From positions 62,001-126,000 of the forward strand of contig DASRDB010000017.1 of NCBI GenBank assembly GCA_035652815.1: 64,000 bases of DNA, written 5' to 3'. Position numbers and translations under genes: made by a program. The notes beneath the pieces were generated by a model. The model did no database searches and had not been told where the DNA came from. It worked only from the letters and a program-made list of their open reading frames with translations. This DNA is from DASRDB01 sp035652815 (GTDB lineage Bacteria > Chloroflexota > Ktedonobacteria > Ktedonobacterales > Ktedonobacteraceae). Below are positions 61,898 to 64,000 of the stretch, piece by piece; the first letter of the stretch is position 1; each line of letters begins with the position of its first letter.

Positions 61898-63007
61898 CTA
61901 TTCTGGAGAGATATGTTCGAGAAATGCCAGCACCCGGGCCTCTTCAGGACGCAGCCCTTCCGGCACACTCTTCTTTTCCTGCTCATCATACTGCTTGAAA
62001 AAGGCGCTGAGCGAGCCATCCAGGTAGGCATCGATCACTCCCGGATGTACATAGCATTTGCGGCAAATGGTAGGCGTATTGCCCAGTTCACCGGCAGCCA
62101 TTTTGATGGCCTCGGTGACATTTTTCTTGCCCTGCGTCTGCGTCTCAAACGGCCCGGCCTTCTCCAGTGCCTCGGTCGCCACTACCGTCCCGCCCCAGGT
62201 GCGAAAATCTTTGGCCGTAAAATCCTGACCACTGACCGACCGCAGGTATTCGTTGATGTCGTTCGACTCTATAGTACGAAGCTCGCCATCTTCGTCGATA
62301 TACTGGAACAGTTCGTGCCCCGGCAAGTCCTGGCAGCGTTTGACAATACGCGCAAGCTGGCGGTCTTTGACATCAATAGTATGTTCCTTGCCGCTTTTGC
62401 CGCGAAAATGGAAATGAACCTTCGCTCCTTCAACTTCCACGTGATGGCTGCGCATTGTCGTCAGGCCATACGAGTCATTCTCTCTGGCATATTCTTCGTT
62501 GCCCACGCGAATCAGCGTCTCATCCAGCAAGCGCACAACTGTCGCCACCACCTTCTCATACGGCAAACCCGATAAACTCAGGTCATGGTCAACCCGTTCG
62601 CGAATTACCGGCAAGGTATGACCAAAGGCGATTAGCTTATCGTACTTTGTCTCGTCACGCACTTCTCGCCAACGCGGATGATAGCGATACTGCTTGCGCC
62701 CCTTCGCGTCGCGCCCGGTTGCCTGTATATGCCCGCGTGGACTGGCGCAAATCCACACGTTCGTCCAGGAAGGCGGAATGCCCAGCTTCTTAATACGTTC
62801 AAGTTCCTTGGGATCGCGAATAGGTTTGCCATCGAGACCAATATAGCTAAAATGCTTGCCCGCTCGCTTCCGCGCAATGCCGGGCAACGTATCTGATACA
62901 TAGCGCAGTCCCGCCGCTTTCGCCGTCTCAACGGGGTCAGCAGCGGCACATATTTCTATTTCACCAAGTGAAAGGGGTTCTTGAGAAGAGGCAGGCGCTA
63001 CCGACAC
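61898..63007 (-). CDS. DNA topoisomerase IB
   Basis: 369 aa. Relaxes DNA supercoils through a 3'-phosphotyrosine. An N-terminal domain with YIGLDGKPIRDPKELERIKK and IPPSWTNVWICASPRGHIQA is followed by the catalytic domain: VVRLLDETLIRVGNEEYARE, KDFRTWGGTVVA and the catalytic Tyr at about 319 in RKCYVHPGVI. I chose GTG 63007, six bases after AGGAGG; the ATG at 63013 directly abuts that site and so is a poor start. Operon with recQ. Confidence 0.9.
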   Translation of the reverse strand: MSVAPASSQEPLSLGEIEICAAADPVETAKAAGLRYVSDTLPGIARKRAGKHFSYIGLDGKPIRDPKELERIKKLGIPPSWTNVWICASPRGHIQATGRDAKGRKQYRYHPRWREVRDETKYDKLIAFGHTLPVIRERVDHDLSLSGLPYEKVVATVVRLLDETLIRVGNEEYARENDSYGLTTMRSHHVEVEGAKVHFHFRGKSGKEHTIDVKDRQLARIVKRCQDLPGHELFQYIDEDGELRTIESNDINEYLRSVSGQDFTAKDFRTWGGTVVATEALEKAGPFETQTQGKKNVTEAIKMAAGELGNTPTICRKCYVHPGVIDAYLDGSLSAFFKQYDEQEKKSVPEGLRPEEARVLAFLEHISPE

Positions 63008-63131
63008 GTACATCCTCCTGAGTTGCTCGAATAAGCCACCAACAGGAACAATAGAAAGCCATTCGCTCTTTCATTCATCCTGTCACTTACTATACGAAGC
63101 GTCCGCAAAAAGATGTGACAAATGGCATATC

Positions 63132-64000
63132 TTATGAGGTTCTGGCAAGCGGCATAGTAAACCAGAATGTTGAACCTTTTCCTACAGTGCTTTCAACTCC
63201 CACTTCCCCACCATGCGCCTCGACGATCATGCGACATATATGCAGACCCAGGCCTAAACCGCCACCCGCGTTACTCTTCGCTACGATTCCCTGCGCCCGG
63301 TAAAAACGATTCCATACCTGTTCCTGCTCTTCCGGCCCAAGTCCAGGCCCTTCATCGCTTACAGCCAGACGTGTGTACTCGCCTTCAAGTGTAAGACGAA
63401 GCAGGACGGGCCGATCAGCAGGAGAATATTTTAGCGCGTTGGTCAGATAGTTGTTGATTACCTGCCGGATGCGGTCGGCATCGGCAAGCACACGCACTTC
63501 TGCCTGTTCGGGTAATTCTGTCTGAATGGAGCGCTGGGGGAACATTATACGCTGATCTTCTACTGCTTCATTGGCAATCTCCACCAGGTCGCATTCCTGC
63601 ACATCCAACTCGAGCTGGTTGGACTGGATGCGTGAAATATCGAGCAGATTGCTGACCATCCGACTTTGAATACCAACATGCCGCTCGGCCCGTTCAAGCA
63701 GATCGCGCACCTCACCGGGCTTCCCTTCCAGCGCCTGCTGCATCTCTTCGAGTTTACTTCTCAAACTGTCGATTTCTTGAGAGATATCGCGCAAATGGCC
63801 ATTCAAGCGTAGTTTCGCCAGTTGTATATTGCCTTTGACAACGGTAAGCGGCGTTTTCAGTTCGTGGCTGGCTATGCCCAGGAATTCATCCATACGCCGG
63901 TTAGCCACACGCAGCGCCAGTTCCTGAGCAATAGCCTCCGCCCGTTCTTTCATCAGCCGCTCGCGTTCAATCACCACGGCAATCAGGCGGGAAACGGCAA
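63132..64000 (-). CDS. Sensor histidine kinase (C-terminal part, cut by window edge)
   Basis: At least 289 residues visible; the frame is open to position 64000, so the sensory part lies beyond the window. A coiled region with ERERLMKERAEAIAQELALR leads into HisKA: FLGIASHELKTPLTVVKG (phospho-acceptor His). Then come the ATPase motifs: N box NNYLTNALKYSPADRP, G1 VSDEGPGLG, F box FYRAQG, G2 GGLGLGLHICRMIVEAHGG. The partner response regulator is not in the window. ATG 63977 is inside the frame and should not be taken as the start. Confidence 0.9.
   Translation of the reverse strand, partial: AVSRLIAVVIERERLMKERAEAIAQELALRVANRRMDEFLGIASHELKTPLTVVKGNIQLAKLRLNGHLRDISQEIDSLRSKLEEMQQALEGKPGEVRDLLERAERHVGIQSRMVSNLLDISRIQSNQLELDVQECDLVEIANEAVEDQRIMFPQRSIQTELPEQAEVRVLADADRIRQVINNYLTNALKYSPADRPVLLRLTLEGEYTRLAVSDEGPGLGPEEQEQVWNRFYRAQGIVAKSNAGGGLGLGLHICRMIVEAHGGEVGVESTVGKGSTFWFTMPLARTS

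Noticed and set aside
1..64000. tRNA, rRNA, transposase or prophage genes
   Set aside because: None were found by eye in intergenic regions or among the coding frames.

Overview
The window looks like chromosomal DNA of a Ktedonobacteria-like member of the Chloroflexota. The assignment is an inference from gene content: a kinase-like protein carrying an FHA domain, a zinc-ribbon LCP protein, a MurJ with a proline/glutamine-rich cytoplasmic head, CoxD/CoxE/XdhC accessory genes, many MFS transporters, moderate GC and AUG/GUG/UUG starts behind strong GGAGG-type ribosome sites. I see no rRNA, tRNA, CRISPR array, transposase or phage genes. Two genes are cut by the window edges: an ECF transporter ATPase at the left and a histidine kinase at the right.

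Layout. 0-4 kb: ECF transporter (EcfA 3' part, EcfT) and MurJ. 4-8 kb: encapsulated-ferritin-like protein, YflT-type stress protein, pseudokinase-FHA, LCP protein. 8-12 kb: an accessory operon for molybdenum hydroxylases (CoxD-like AAA, CoxE-like VWA, two separate XdhC halves) without the enzyme subunits. 12-17 kb: TauE/SafE exporter, aldehyde dehydrogenase, MgtC, acyl-CoA thioesterase, lipoprotein. 17-22 kb: ATP-grasp ligase, ABC exporter fused to an FHA domain, anchored beta-propeller. 22-25 kb: nitroreductase, Bcp peroxiredoxin, VOC protein, DUF1801 protein. 25-31 kb: the nadBCA operon with an elaborate leader, preceded by an S51 peptidase, an Nmad3 protein and a 33-codon membrane ORF. 31-46 kb: secreted protein, four transporter/PIG-L genes, HxlR regulator facing an F420-type reductase, haloalkane dehalogenase, methyltransferase, polysaccharide deacetylase, xylulokinase, HAD phosphatase, SMP-30 protein. 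46-49 kb: NatAB-like ABC transporter. 49-52 kb: a fluoride-resistance operon (two CrcB, two DUF190 proteins, one fused to four CBS domains) behind a recognisable fluoride riboswitch. 52-60 kb: a tightly coupled five-gene operon, SWIM zinc finger, DUF5691, MoxR AAA, DUF5682, VWA, equivalent to the poorly understood E. coli yehL-yehM-yehP-yehQ group. 60-64 kb: RecQ, topoisomerase IB and a histidine kinase.

Main points for a second look: the YehL-type AAA/VWA operon (the best candidate for an undescribed system); the fluoride riboswitch with promoter, aptamer and terminator; the nadBCA leader with two GTGT-N7-ACAC palindromes flanking a UUCG hairpin with a T-run; a family of three about 135-bp palindromic elements with constant 33-bp loops plus one remnant; and the ABC-FHA fusion beside an ATP-grasp ligase. 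All start choices, motifs and repeats were read by eye; no database search or folding program was run.
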